Positions 1-5,798 of a stretch of DNA of 6,666 nt are shown here, piece by piece. The stretch comes from Chthoniobacterales bacterium (lineage in GTDB: Bacteria > Verrucomicrobiota > Verrucomicrobiia > Chthoniobacterales > UBA10450), in the NCBI GenBank assembly GCA_025980625.1, contig JAICXG010000157.1, positions 1-6,666 on the forward strand, in the 5' to 3' direction. The translations under genes were made by a program, and so were the position numbers. The notes under the pieces are model-generated. The model was given only the letters and a program-made list of their open reading frames with translations, searched no databases and was not told where the DNA came from. How positions within the stretch are numbered: position 1 is the stretch's first letter; every line of letters begins with the position of its first letter.

Positions 1-1
1 A

Positions 2-118
2 AACAAAGGCGGCGGCACTTACACCGCCAAGTTTAGTAACGTGCTCACCAACCCGCAAAAGATTACCGTCACAAGCAATCTCGGCGGGACCGCCACGGCG
101 AGAGTCAAAGCGCGATAG
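2..118 (+). CDS. C-terminal end of an unidentified protein (5' truncated by window)
   Basis: An open frame enters from the left edge and ends at TAG (116-118), giving the last 38 residues of a protein. The visible part is rich in Gly, Thr, Val, Asn and Ala (for example GGGTYTAKF and ITVTSNLGGT) and ends in a basic tail, TARVKAR. Alternating polar and beta-branched residues suggest beta-strands of the kind found in Ig-like or other extracellular beta-sandwich domains. That is an inference from composition only; no family can be named from 38 residues. It could be a spurious open frame, but the sequence has no low-complexity look and lies on the same strand as the next gene. No convincing terminator follows it. 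Confidence 0.45.
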   Translation, partial: NKGGGTYTAKFSNVLTNPQKITVTSNLGGTATARVKAR

Positions 119-355
119 GCGCTCACGGTGCGACTTATACCAGCCGTGCTCTCCATTTGGCTGGCGAGATCCTGGCTGCCTCCGCGTCGTGCAGCCATGC
201 CGAGGCGTAGCAAGCGGAGACATGCATAAGTAATCAGGGCCGGGGTCGAGCTTTACAACTGACTGGCGCAAACCGAAGCGGTCGGCGGTTTGTTCCACTT
301 CATGTGCTGAGGCGGACGGTGTCAAGGTCCTAGCTATGCGAGTTGCGAGAAGGAA
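119..355. other. Intergenic stretch, no gene recognised
   Basis: This interval separates the truncated upstream protein from the tRNA gene. Both strands were read. The only open frames are short and without recognisable protein character. A 6-bp inverted repeat, CCAGCC at 140-145 and GGCTGG at 159-164, could form a weak hairpin with a 13-nt loop but has no T-run after it. No copy of the tRNA 3' end, insertion-sequence end or direct repeat was seen. Confidence 0.5.
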
Positions 356-441
356 TGGTGGGCAGGGCTGGATTCGAACCAGCGAAGGCGTAAGCCAGCG
401 GATTTACAGTCCGCCCCGTTTGGCCACTTCGGTACCTACCC
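356..441 (-). tRNA. tRNA-Tyr (anticodon GUA), CCA encoded
   Basis: Reading the - strand from 441 gives a class II tRNA of 86 nt including an encoded CCA (356-358). The acceptor stem GGGTAGG pairs with CCTGCCC (360-366) through one G-U pair, and the discriminator base is A (359). The D-arm region contains the typical CCGAAGTGGCC. The anticodon stem GGCGG...CCGC encloses an anticodon loop reading CTGTAAA, so the anticodon is GTA (tyrosine). A long variable arm follows, as expected for bacterial tRNA-Tyr. The T-arm is GCTGG-TTCGAAT-CCAGC. No step of the cloverleaf is missing, so the gene looks functional. It is transcribed divergently from the DUF5996 gene. Confidence 0.96.
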
Positions 442-465
442 CCTCCGCGGAATGCGCGAGCGTCT

Positions 466-494
466 GATATAGGCGCACTCGCGCGCAGTCGCAA
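466..494 (-). promoter_or_regulatory. Candidate sigma70-type promoter for tRNA-Tyr
   Basis: On the - strand there is a -35 box TTGCGA (489-494), a 17-bp spacer and a -10 box TATATC (466-471). Transcription would start near 459, about 18 nt before the mature tRNA 5' end at 441, which is a sensible leader for processing by RNase P. This is a match by eye to the general bacterial consensus; the organism's own consensus is unknown. Confidence 0.45.
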
Positions 495-527
495 CTGTTT
501 TGCATCTGCGCTATCGTCTCGCCGACG

Positions 528-1502
528 ATGAACACGCCACCCGCCTTGCCGCCTCTCGCTGAGGGCGATCGGGAACTGTTCTGGCCTCCGCTTCCCTTCG
601 CGGAATGGCAGGCCACGGCCGAGACGCTCCACATGTGGATGCAGGTCGTGGGCAAGGTGCGCCTCGCGCTCACTCCCTGGATCAACCACTCGTGGCACGT
701 CACGCTTTATCTCAGCGCGCGCGGCCTGACGACTTCGCCGATCCCGCACGGCTTCGATAGCTTCGAGATCCGCTTCGATTTTATTAGCCACGAGTTGCGC
801 GTCCTGAAAAGCGATGGCGGGGTGCGGGTCCTGCCGCTCCGTCCGCAGACGGTCGCCAATTTTTACCATGAAGTAATGGAGGCGCTGAACGAATTGGCGC
901 TGCCGGTGAGCATCAATCTTACGCCTAACGAGATCGCTGAGCCGATTCCCTTCGACCAGGATGAAACCCACCGCGCCTATGACGCCGTCCACGCCAACCG
1001 CTTCTGGCGCGTCCTGCTGCAATCGGATCGCGTCCTGACAAAATTCCGCTCCCGTTTCTGCGGCAAATGCAGTCCGGTGCATTTTTTTTGGGGAAGTTTC
1101 GATCTTGCCGTGACGCGGTTTTCCGGGCGCGCAGCGCCGCCGCATCCCGGCGGCATTCCGCATTTGCCCGATGCGGTGACACGGGAAGCCTATGCACAAG
1201 AAGTGAGCAGCGTCGGCTTTTGGCCAGGCAGCGCGGCCAGTCCCACGCCGATTTATTATTCCTATGCCTATCCGGAACCGGCGGGATTTGCCGCGGCCAA
1301 AGTGCAGCCGGCGGAAGCCAGTTACTACGCTCCGCTGCGCGAGTTCACTCTTCCGTACGATGCGGTGCGAACCGCGCCCTCGCCTGACGATGCGCTTCTC
1401 GCCTTCGCGCAAAGCGTCTACGACGCCGCTTCAACCTTGGGCAGATGGGACCGCGATGCGCTCGAGGAAGCGACGCTCAGGCCGCCGGCGGAGTTGCCCT
1501 GA
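528..1502 (+). CDS. DUF5996 family protein
   Basis: A 324-aa soluble protein without signal peptide or membrane segment. It is recognised from the conserved blocks of the DUF5996 family: FWPPLPFAEWQAT (18-30), TLHMWMQVVGKVRLALTP (33-50), NHSWHVTLYLSARGLTTSPI (53-72), FRSRFCGKCSPVHFFWGSFD (173-192), AVTRFSGR, a YYSYAYPEP block near 243-251 and LPYDAVRTA near 275-283. The biochemical function of the family is not known to me. The dense Trp, His and Cys conservation around CGKCSPVHFFWG looks like a binding or active site, but that is inference. The ATG at 528 is chosen because family homology starts within about 18 residues. There is no Shine-Dalgarno sequence; a possible -10 (TATCGT, 512-517) lies only 10 nt upstream, so the leader would be very short. 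A run of eight T at 1083-1090 encodes His-Phe-Phe-Trp. The 3' end overlaps the convergent hydrolase gene by 26 bp. Confidence 0.9.
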   Translation: MNTPPALPPLAEGDRELFWPPLPFAEWQATAETLHMWMQVVGKVRLALTPWINHSWHVTLYLSARGLTTSPIPHGFDSFEIRFDFISHELRVLKSDGGVRVLPLRPQTVANFYHEVMEALNELALPVSINLTPNEIAEPIPFDQDETHRAYDAVHANRFWRVLLQSDRVLTKFRSRFCGKCSPVHFFWGSFDLAVTRFSGRAAPPHPGGIPHLPDAVTREAYAQEVSSVGFWPGSAASPTPIYYSYAYPEPAGFAAAKVQPAEASYYAPLREFTLPYDAVRTAPSPDDALLAFAQSVYDAASTLGRWDRDALEEATLRPPAELP

Positions 1503-2103
1503 GCCAGCGTTGCACGAGGACGAGCTCGACACTCGTTAGGGCATGGCCTCCATCGAAAAAGTGCGCCGTCACCTCCGCGCCGGCAGCGCTTAGAATCGCG
1601 GCGAGCCGTTCCGTATTTTCGCGCGGGATGATCATGTCTTCCTTGCCGCCGCCGATCCAAACCCGCACGCCGGTCAAATCGGGCGGACTGATCGGCTCGA
1701 ACGGGACCATCGGGCGCAACAACACCGCCGAACGCAAAAGTGTTGGCCGCCGCAAAAGCATGCTCGAAGTGATATTGGCGCCGTTGGAGTAACCGACCGC
1801 GACCAACTGCGCGAGATCGAACCGATATCGCTCCGCCGCGTCGAGGATAAAATCGGCCAGCGCATCGGTTCTCCGCTTCAAATCCTCGACGTCGAAAACT
1901 CCTTGCGCGAGCCGCCGAAAAAAGCGCGCCTGGCCATTCTCGATCACCTGGCCGCGCGGGCTGAGCAACGCCGCTCCCGGGTCGATCTCCCGGCCTAACG
2001 GCAACAGATCATGTTCGTCGCCGCCGGTACCGTGCAACAAAAGCAGGGTGCGCTCGGATGTGCCGGGGACGAACTCATGGACAAATTTTAATGGGGCGCT
2101 CAT
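1477..2103 (-). CDS. Alpha/beta-hydrolase, phospholipase/carboxylesterase (MhqD/YpfH-like) family
   Basis: A 208-aa cytoplasmic serine hydrolase that should cleave carboxylic esters; the true substrate is unknown. An oxyanion-hole motif, HGTGGDE, lies at 24-30. The nucleophile elbow GYSNG gives Ser106, the acid is probably Asp156 in GGGKEDMIIP, and the general base is His187 in DGGHALT. Order and spacing match the phospholipase/carboxylesterase family, whose members are about 200-220 aa. The open frame extends 49 codons further upstream, but that extension is Arg-rich noise antisense-like to the aminotransferase. The ATG at 2103 puts HGTGG at the normal distance and overlaps the aminotransferase stop in an ATGA, so translational coupling decides the start. 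No Shine-Dalgarno sequence is visible. The last codons overlap the convergent DUF5996 gene. Two CCTAACG-type motifs lie inside (1534-1540 and 1994-2000). Confidence 0.88.
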   Translation of the reverse strand: MSAPLKFVHEFVPGTSERTLLLLHGTGGDEHDLLPLGREIDPGAALLSPRGQVIENGQARFFRRLAQGVFDVEDLKRRTDALADFILDAAERYRFDLAQLVAVGYSNGANITSSMLLRRPTLLRSAVLLRPMVPFEPISPPDLTGVRVWIGGGKEDMIIPRENTERLAAILSAAGAEVTAHFFDGGHALTSVELVLVQRWLRATPPAA

Positions 2104-3290
2104 TTCGCGAAGAAATCGGCCATCGCAGCGACGACGGCAGACTGCATCTCGGGCCGCAACTCGGGATAGATCGGCAGGGCGAGCGATTCGCGCGCCGCCC
2201 GCTCGGTCTCGGGCAGATCGCCCGCGTGGTAGCCGAGGCCGGCAAAGCATTCCTGCTCATGCAAACCGAGTGGATAATAAATCGCGGTGCCGATGCCGCG
2301 GGCCGCGAGATGCTTTTGCAGCGCGTCGCGCTCGGGCGCGCGGATGACATACTGGTGATAGATGTGGTGATTCGTTAGGCCGCGACCGCGATAGGGCTCG
2401 GCCGGGAGCGTTACCTTGCTCGTTAGGCCGCAGGCTTCGAATTGCTCTCGATAAAAATCCGCCACCCGCCGGCGCGCCGCCGACCAGTCGTCGAGATGCG
2501 GCAGTTTCACCTTGAGGATCGCGGCCTGGATCGCGTCGAGCCGGAAGTTTCCGCCGACCAGGTGGTGGTAATAGCGCGGCTCCATTCCGTGCTGCCGATA
2601 AATCCGCAACCGTCCGGCCAAAGCGCCGTCGTTACAGAGGACGGCTCCGGCGTCGCCCGCCGCGCCCAGATTTTTCGATGGATAAAAGCTGAGCGAACCG
2701 GCCAGGCTCATTGTCCCGGCCCGATGGGTGCGGCCGTCGGCCGCCGGATACTCGGCGCCGATGGCTTGGGCGGCGTCTTCGATCACCTGCAATTGATACA
2801 ATTCGGCCAGGGCATTGATCGCATCCATGTCGCAACAGAGTCCGAAGAGATGCACGGGGATGATCGCCCTAACGACGCGCCCGGCAGGATCGACCACTCG
2901 GCCTTCGGCGTTACGTTCGCAGCGGCGGAGAAAGTTGGCGATCGCATCGGGTGAAATGTTGAACGTGACGGCATCGATGTCGACGAAGAGCGGCGTCGCC
3001 CCGACTCGTACGATGCAGCCGGCGGTGGCAAAAAAAGTGTAGGCGGTCGTGATGACGGCGTCGTTAGGGCCAAGTTCCAGCGCCATCAGGATGTCGAGGA
3101 GCGCGTCGGTCCCGGAGGAGACGCCGACTGCGTGTTTCGCCCCGCAGTAGTCCGCCAGCGCGCACTCGAATTCTTCCACCTTCGGTCCGAGGATGAAATT
3201 CTGGGTGCGGAGAATTTCCTCGATTTCGTCGCGGATGGGCCCGGCGAGGCGGCGATATTGTTCGCTCAAATCGAGGAGCGGCACTTGCAT
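2100..3290 (-). CDS. DegT/DnrJ/EryC1/StrS family PLP-dependent sugar aminotransferase
   Basis: A 396-aa fold-type I aminotransferase. The family converts nucleotide-linked keto-sugars to amino-sugars with glutamate as donor, for lipopolysaccharide, capsule or glycoprotein glycans; the exact sugar cannot be read here. The N-terminus PLLDLSEQY is typical and supports the ATG at 3290. The PLP phosphate-binding motif SSGTDAL is at 58-64, EDAAQAIGAEY (171-181) supplies the pyridine-nitrogen Asp172 and Gln175, and SFYPSKNLGAAGDAGAV (201-217) supplies the Schiff-base Lys206. The HLFG and GGNFRLDAIQAAIL blocks are also in place, and nothing is missing. WbpE- or FdtB-like specificities are possible. 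The downstream hydrolase starts within its stop codon (ATGA). No other glycan-synthesis gene is in the window, so it is a detached member of such a pathway or serves a scattered one. It contains four exact copies of the CCTAACG motif. Confidence 0.93.
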   Translation of the reverse strand: MQVPLLDLSEQYRRLAGPIRDEIEEILRTQNFILGPKVEEFECALADYCGAKHAVGVSSGTDALLDILMALELGPNDAVITTAYTFFATAGCIVRVGATPLFVDIDAVTFNISPDAIANFLRRCERNAEGRVVDPAGRVVRAIIPVHLFGLCCDMDAINALAELYQLQVIEDAAQAIGAEYPAADGRTHRAGTMSLAGSLSFYPSKNLGAAGDAGAVLCNDGALAGRLRIYRQHGMEPRYYHHLVGGNFRLDAIQAAILKVKLPHLDDWSAARRRVADFYREQFEACGLTSKVTLPAEPYRGRGLTNHHIYHQYVIRAPERDALQKHLAARGIGTAIYYPLGLHEQECFAGLGYHAGDLPETERAARESLALPIYPELRPEMQSAVVAAMADFFAK

Positions 3291-3371
3291 GGCGCTACCG
3301 AAGCACGAGCCACGGGCAATGGCGAATACGCGCGGGCGGGGAGGAATTTTTACAGCGAGGGCGCGGGCGCA

Positions 3372-3400
3372 TTGACCGCTTGAAATTGATCAATTAACCT
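3372..3400 (+). promoter_or_regulatory. Candidate promoter for the small membrane protein, with palindrome in spacer
   Basis: A -35 box TTGACC (3372-3377) is followed by a 17-bp spacer and a -10-like box TAACCT (3395-3400). Six bases later comes the GTG start at 3407, so a transcript from this promoter would begin at or next to the start codon and be leaderless. The spacer holds a perfect 12-bp palindrome, AATTGATCAATT (3384-3395), placed where a repressor would block polymerase. This is the most AT-rich spot of the 3291-3406 gap. It is a pattern match by eye only. Confidence 0.35.
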
Positions 3401-3406
3401 CCGCCC

Positions 3407-3583
3407 GTGGCTCTGCTGCGCACTCTTTTCTGGTTTCTGCTGTTTGTCTTTTTCACCTTCAGCTTCGTTGTCCTGTTCGAATACGGGCCGCATGATTTCA
3501 TCCCTGGCTTTCAAAAGGAATTCCAACGCGTGCGGGACTTCGTGCAGGAGACGATCCATCCGCCGCCGAAGCAGAACCCGTAG
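3407..3583 (+). CDS. Small single-pass membrane protein, hypothetical (58 aa)
   Basis: A GTG-initiated frame of 58 codons ends at TAG (3581-3583). The product begins MALLRTLFWF and has one strongly hydrophobic segment (about residues 3-24, rich in Phe, Leu and Val). A hydrophilic tail contains FQKEFQRVRDFVQETI (about 35-50), probably a short amphipathic helix, and ends in PPPKQNP. With Arg5 before the helix it would sit N-in, tail outside, if inserted. I recognise no family. Support for a real gene: clear membrane-protein composition, a stop codon just upstream in frame (3395-3397) that fixes the start region, exact filling of the gap between the aminotransferase and mqnD, and a plausible promoter. 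Its stop is one base from the stop of convergent mqnD. There is no Shine-Dalgarno sequence. Confidence 0.6.
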   Translation: MALLRTLFWFLLFVFFTFSFVVLFEYGPHDFIPGFQKEFQRVRDFVQETIHPPPKQNP

Positions 3584-3584
3584 A

Positions 3585-4460
3585 TTAACTGCTGACGAAT
3601 TCGATCTCGCCAGTGGCTGGCACCAGTCCGCGCTCACTGCCGGCACGGAGAAATTCGCGGATCGCGCGCCGTCCGGTTTCGCCATAGTCGCGCGTGTAAT
3701 CGTTCACATACATGCCGATGAACCTGCCGGCGAGGACGGCGTCCATCTCGCGCGCATAGGGGAGCGAATGGCGCACGGCGGCGTCGCGGTGGGCGAGCCC
3801 GTAATCGATGCTTTCGCGGATGATGGCTGCGAGATCGCGCCGCACCTCCGGCGGGAAGTCCTTCCGCAGAACATTTCCGCCTAACGGCAACGGCAAGTCA
3901 GTCGTGGTTTTCCACCATTCGCCGAGATCGACGAGCTTGCGAAAACCGGCGGAAGCGTAAGTGAGCTGGCCTTCGTGAATAATCAGGCCGGCGGCCGTGC
4001 GACCACGTTTGACCGCTGCGAAGATTTCATCGAACGGCACGACGACGTGTTCGAATTCGCCGAGATAAAGCTGAAGAGCGAGAAAGGCGCTGGTCATTAT
4101 GCCGGGCACGGCGATGAGCCGGCCGCGCAACCAATCCCGTAGTTCGTTAGGCGAATCCGCCGTCGGCGCGGCCGGATCGAGCGTGACCAGCATCGGCCCG
4201 TAGCCGTCGCCCATGCTCGCTCCGCAGGAGAGCAGCGCATAACGATCGCGCACATAAGCGTAGGCGTGAATGGAGACGGCCGAGATATCGAGCTCGCCGC
4301 GCATGGCGCGTTCGTTGAGCGTCTGGATGTCTTCGAGCCGATGTGCGAATTCATAACCGCGCAGATCGATCTTGTGCTCGGCCATCGCGTAAAACATGAA
4401 GGCGTCGTCCGGGTCGGGAGAATGACCGAGAGTGAAAACACGCGGCGCAGCTGTCGGCAT
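3585..4460 (-). CDS. mqnD: MqnD-like 1,4-dihydroxy-6-naphthoate synthase (futalosine menaquinone pathway)
   Basis: A 291-aa protein of the MqnA/MqnD periplasmic-binding-protein-like fold. MqnD splits cyclic dehypoxanthine futalosine to give 1,4-dihydroxy-6-naphthoate for menaquinone synthesis in the cytoplasm. Matching blocks are LGHSPDPDDAFMFYA (11-25), AVSIHAYAYVRDRYALLSCG, AVPGIMTSAFLALQLY, GLIIHEGQLTY (158-168, with the conserved catalytic His162), VDLGEWWKTTTDLPLPLGG (177-195) and the C-terminal MYVNDYTRDYGETGRRAI. Length fits the family (about 270-290 aa). The N-terminal signature is SPDPDD where classical MqnD has SPCPND, so a divergent subgroup or altered substrate is possible. I place the start at ATG 4460; an in-frame TTG at 4499 would add 13 residues without homology. 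A weak promoter (TTGCGT 4490-4495, TAGCCT 4468-4473) would start transcription at the ATG. It is divergent from the pqi operon, with no other menaquinone gene alongside. Confidence 0.88.
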   Translation of the reverse strand: MPTAAPRVFTLGHSPDPDDAFMFYAMAEHKIDLRGYEFAHRLEDIQTLNERAMRGELDISAVSIHAYAYVRDRYALLSCGASMGDGYGPMLVTLDPAAPTADSPNELRDWLRGRLIAVPGIMTSAFLALQLYLGEFEHVVVPFDEIFAAVKRGRTAAGLIIHEGQLTYASAGFRKLVDLGEWWKTTTDLPLPLGGNVLRKDFPPEVRRDLAAIIRESIDYGLAHRDAAVRHSLPYAREMDAVLAGRFIGMYVNDYTRDYGETGRRAIREFLRAGSERGLVPATGEIEFVSS

Positions 4461-4549
4461 GCGGGTGAGGCTAGCGCGGCGCAGATGCGACGCAATCAAT
4501 CCCGCGGCAGAGATTTTGCGCTCGCCGCTGCGAAAGGCTAAGCGTCCCT

Positions 4550-5170
4550 GTGCATCCCTTGGCTTCGGATCGTTCGCTTGCCTGTCCGGATTGCGATGCG
4601 CTTGTCCAAATGCTGGCTCTCCACGAAGGGCAAAAGGCGCTCTGTCCCCGCTGCACCGCGACGCTCCAAGTCTACCAGCCCGATTCGCTGAACCGCACCG
4701 CCGCCTTTGCCGCCGCTTCGGCTATCCTCCTGGTCGTCGCAAATTGGTTTCCCTTTTTGACTTTGCGCGCCGGTTATCGCGAAAGCCAGATGCTCCTTTG
4801 GCAGAGTGTCGCTGGACTGGAGGACCAGGGCTACGTCTCGCTTGCCGGCGCGGTTTCGCTTTTCATCCTGCTCGCTCCGACGCTGCTCATCGGCGGTTTG
4901 CTTTATCTTATTCTCCCGCTTTTCTGGAACCGGCGTCTCCCCGGCGCGATCGAAATCTGCCGGGCGGTTTTCTGGGCGCGGCGCTGGAATATGCTCGAGG
5001 TTTTTCTCCTCGCGACCCTCGTTAGTCTGCTCAAGCTCGGGAAGCTCGCCACCCTTACCCTCGGCATCTCCTTCTGGGCATTTGTCGCGCTCATTCTTTG
5101 TCTCACTTCGGCGCTGGTTTCAATTCATCCCCGGGAACTGTGGGACAGATTGGAAAAGGCAAGAGAATGA
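4550..5170 (+). CDS. PqiA-type membrane protein, first single-domain copy
   Basis: A 206-aa inner-membrane protein with one PqiA domain. PqiA is the membrane partner of the MCE protein PqiB in lipid movement between inner and outer membrane. A rubredoxin-like zinc-binding region comes first, with Cys12 and Cys15 (CPDC) and Cys32 and Cys35 (CPRC). Four probable transmembrane helices follow (about 51-71, 97-125, 148-166 and 172-193). Conserved PqiA features include ANWFPFLTL, RRWNMLEVFLLATLVSLLKL and the SIHPRELWD ending. Escherichia coli PqiA carries two such domains in about 417 aa, so this is half of the usual protein. The start is GTG at 4550, with only a distant GAAAGG (4532-4537) upstream; a TTG at 4559 is the alternative. 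The stop overlaps the next start (ATGA), so the two halves are coupled. Confidence 0.9.
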   Translation: MHPLASDRSLACPDCDALVQMLALHEGQKALCPRCTATLQVYQPDSLNRTAAFAAASAILLVVANWFPFLTLRAGYRESQMLLWQSVAGLEDQGYVSLAGAVSLFILLAPTLLIGGLLYLILPLFWNRRLPGAIEICRAVFWARRWNMLEVFLLATLVSLLKLGKLATLTLGISFWAFVALILCLTSALVSIHPRELWDRLEKARE

Positions 5171-5796
5171 GAGCGTTCGCGCCACATTCCGCCGCTCGCC
5201 ACGGGCTCGCTCTCTGCCACGTCTGCGAGCTCGTCTCGCCTGTCCGGAACGTGCGTTGCCCGCGCTGTCGGAGTCGCCTGCACTTGCGTGGTAGTGAAAG
5301 CCTGCAGCGCACCTGGGCGCTGACAATCGCCGCTCTCATTCTCTATTTTCCGGCGAATCTTCTCCCGATCCTCAAGATCACCTCGGTGACAGGCGATAAA
5401 CAGAACACCATTCTCGGCGGTGTCGTTCAGTTCTGGCAGCAGAGAGATTATTTGGTCGCGATCATCATCTTCAGCGCCAGCGTCGTAATCCCGGTGCTCA
5501 AGATTATCGCGATCGTCTCGCTCTCCCTCGCCGCGCGCACCGGGCGCCGGCCGTTCGGCATGACCCGGATTTATCGGGTGACGGAATTCATCGGGCGCTG
5601 GTCAATGACGGATGTCTTTGTCGTCGCCATCCTCGTGGCGGTGGTGCAACTGGGCTCGGCTCTTTCGATCCATCCCGGAGCGGCCGCAATCTCCTTTGCC
5701 GGGGTCGTGATATTGACCATGCTCGCGGCGACTAGCTTCGATCCACGTCTTATCTGGGACGCAGCCGGGCGTGCGGAATCGAAGCCTAACGACTAA
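5167..5796 (+). CDS. PqiA-type membrane protein, second single-domain copy
   Basis: A 209-aa inner-membrane protein corresponding to the second half of a classical two-domain PqiA. The zinc-binding cysteines are Cys17 and Cys20 (CHVC) and Cys31 and Cys34 (CPRC). Transmembrane helices are expected at about 49-68, 95-122, 147-165 and 171-189. Strongly conserved PqiA blocks include YFPANLLPILKI (60-71), VIPVLKI, FIGRWSMTDVFVVAILVA (141-158) and TSFDPRLIWD (189-198). The open frame reaches back to 5098, but the ATG at 5167 is preferred: it forms an ATGA with the previous stop and places the zinc motif at the normal distance from the N-terminus. It ends two bases before pqiB. The last codons and the junction hold the tandem CCTAACG/ACTAACG motif. 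Confidence 0.92.
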   Translation: MRAFAPHSAARHGLALCHVCELVSPVRNVRCPRCRSRLHLRGSESLQRTWALTIAALILYFPANLLPILKITSVTGDKQNTILGGVVQFWQQRDYLVAIIIFSASVVIPVLKIIAIVSLSLAARTGRRPFGMTRIYRVTEFIGRWSMTDVFVVAILVAVVQLGSALSIHPGAAAISFAGVVILTMLAATSFDPRLIWDAAGRAESKPND

Positions 5797-5798
5797 CG
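5785..5798 (+). repeat. Tandem 7-bp repeat CCTAACG-ACTAACG at the pqiA/pqiB junction
   Basis: An exact copy of the window's recurring heptamer (5785-5791) is followed at once by a one-mismatch copy (5792-5798), ending directly before the ATG of pqiB. The TAA stop of the second pqiA gene (5794-5796) lies inside the second copy. The pair occupies the place where a Shine-Dalgarno sequence for pqiB would be. Confidence 0.7.

Noticed and set aside
140..164. A rho-independent terminator after the first gene
   Set aside because: The stem is only 6 bp with a 13-nt loop and no T-run follows it.
119..441. An integration (att) site or integrated element at the tRNA-Tyr 3' end
   Set aside because: No second copy of the tRNA 3' end, no integrase and no direct repeat is visible within the window.
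330..1412. A 360-codon open frame on the - strand across the tRNA and the DUF5996 gene
   Set aside because: It runs through tRNA-Tyr and is antisense to a gene with clear family conservation. Its product is Arg-rich and low-information, typical of a shadow frame in GC-rich DNA.
2104..2250. A 49-codon N-terminal extension of the hydrolase
   Set aside because: The extension is Arg/Ala-rich, lies over the aminotransferase coding sequence in another frame, and carries no hydrolase homology. The ATGA start at 2103 explains the gene better.
2442..2954. A 170-codon open frame on the + strand opposite the aminotransferase
   Set aside because: It is antisense to the PLP-binding core, including the Schiff-base lysine block, and has no recognisable domain.
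4516..4544. A promoter for the pqi operon (TTGCGC, 17 bp, TAAGCG)
   Set aside because: The -10 box matches only its first two bases, too weak to annotate. The true promoter is probably within 4461-4549 but I cannot place it.
5098..5166. A 23-codon N-terminal extension of the second PqiA protein
   Set aside because: It overlaps the conserved C-terminus of the first PqiA gene and has no PqiA character. The ATGA start at 5167 is coherent.
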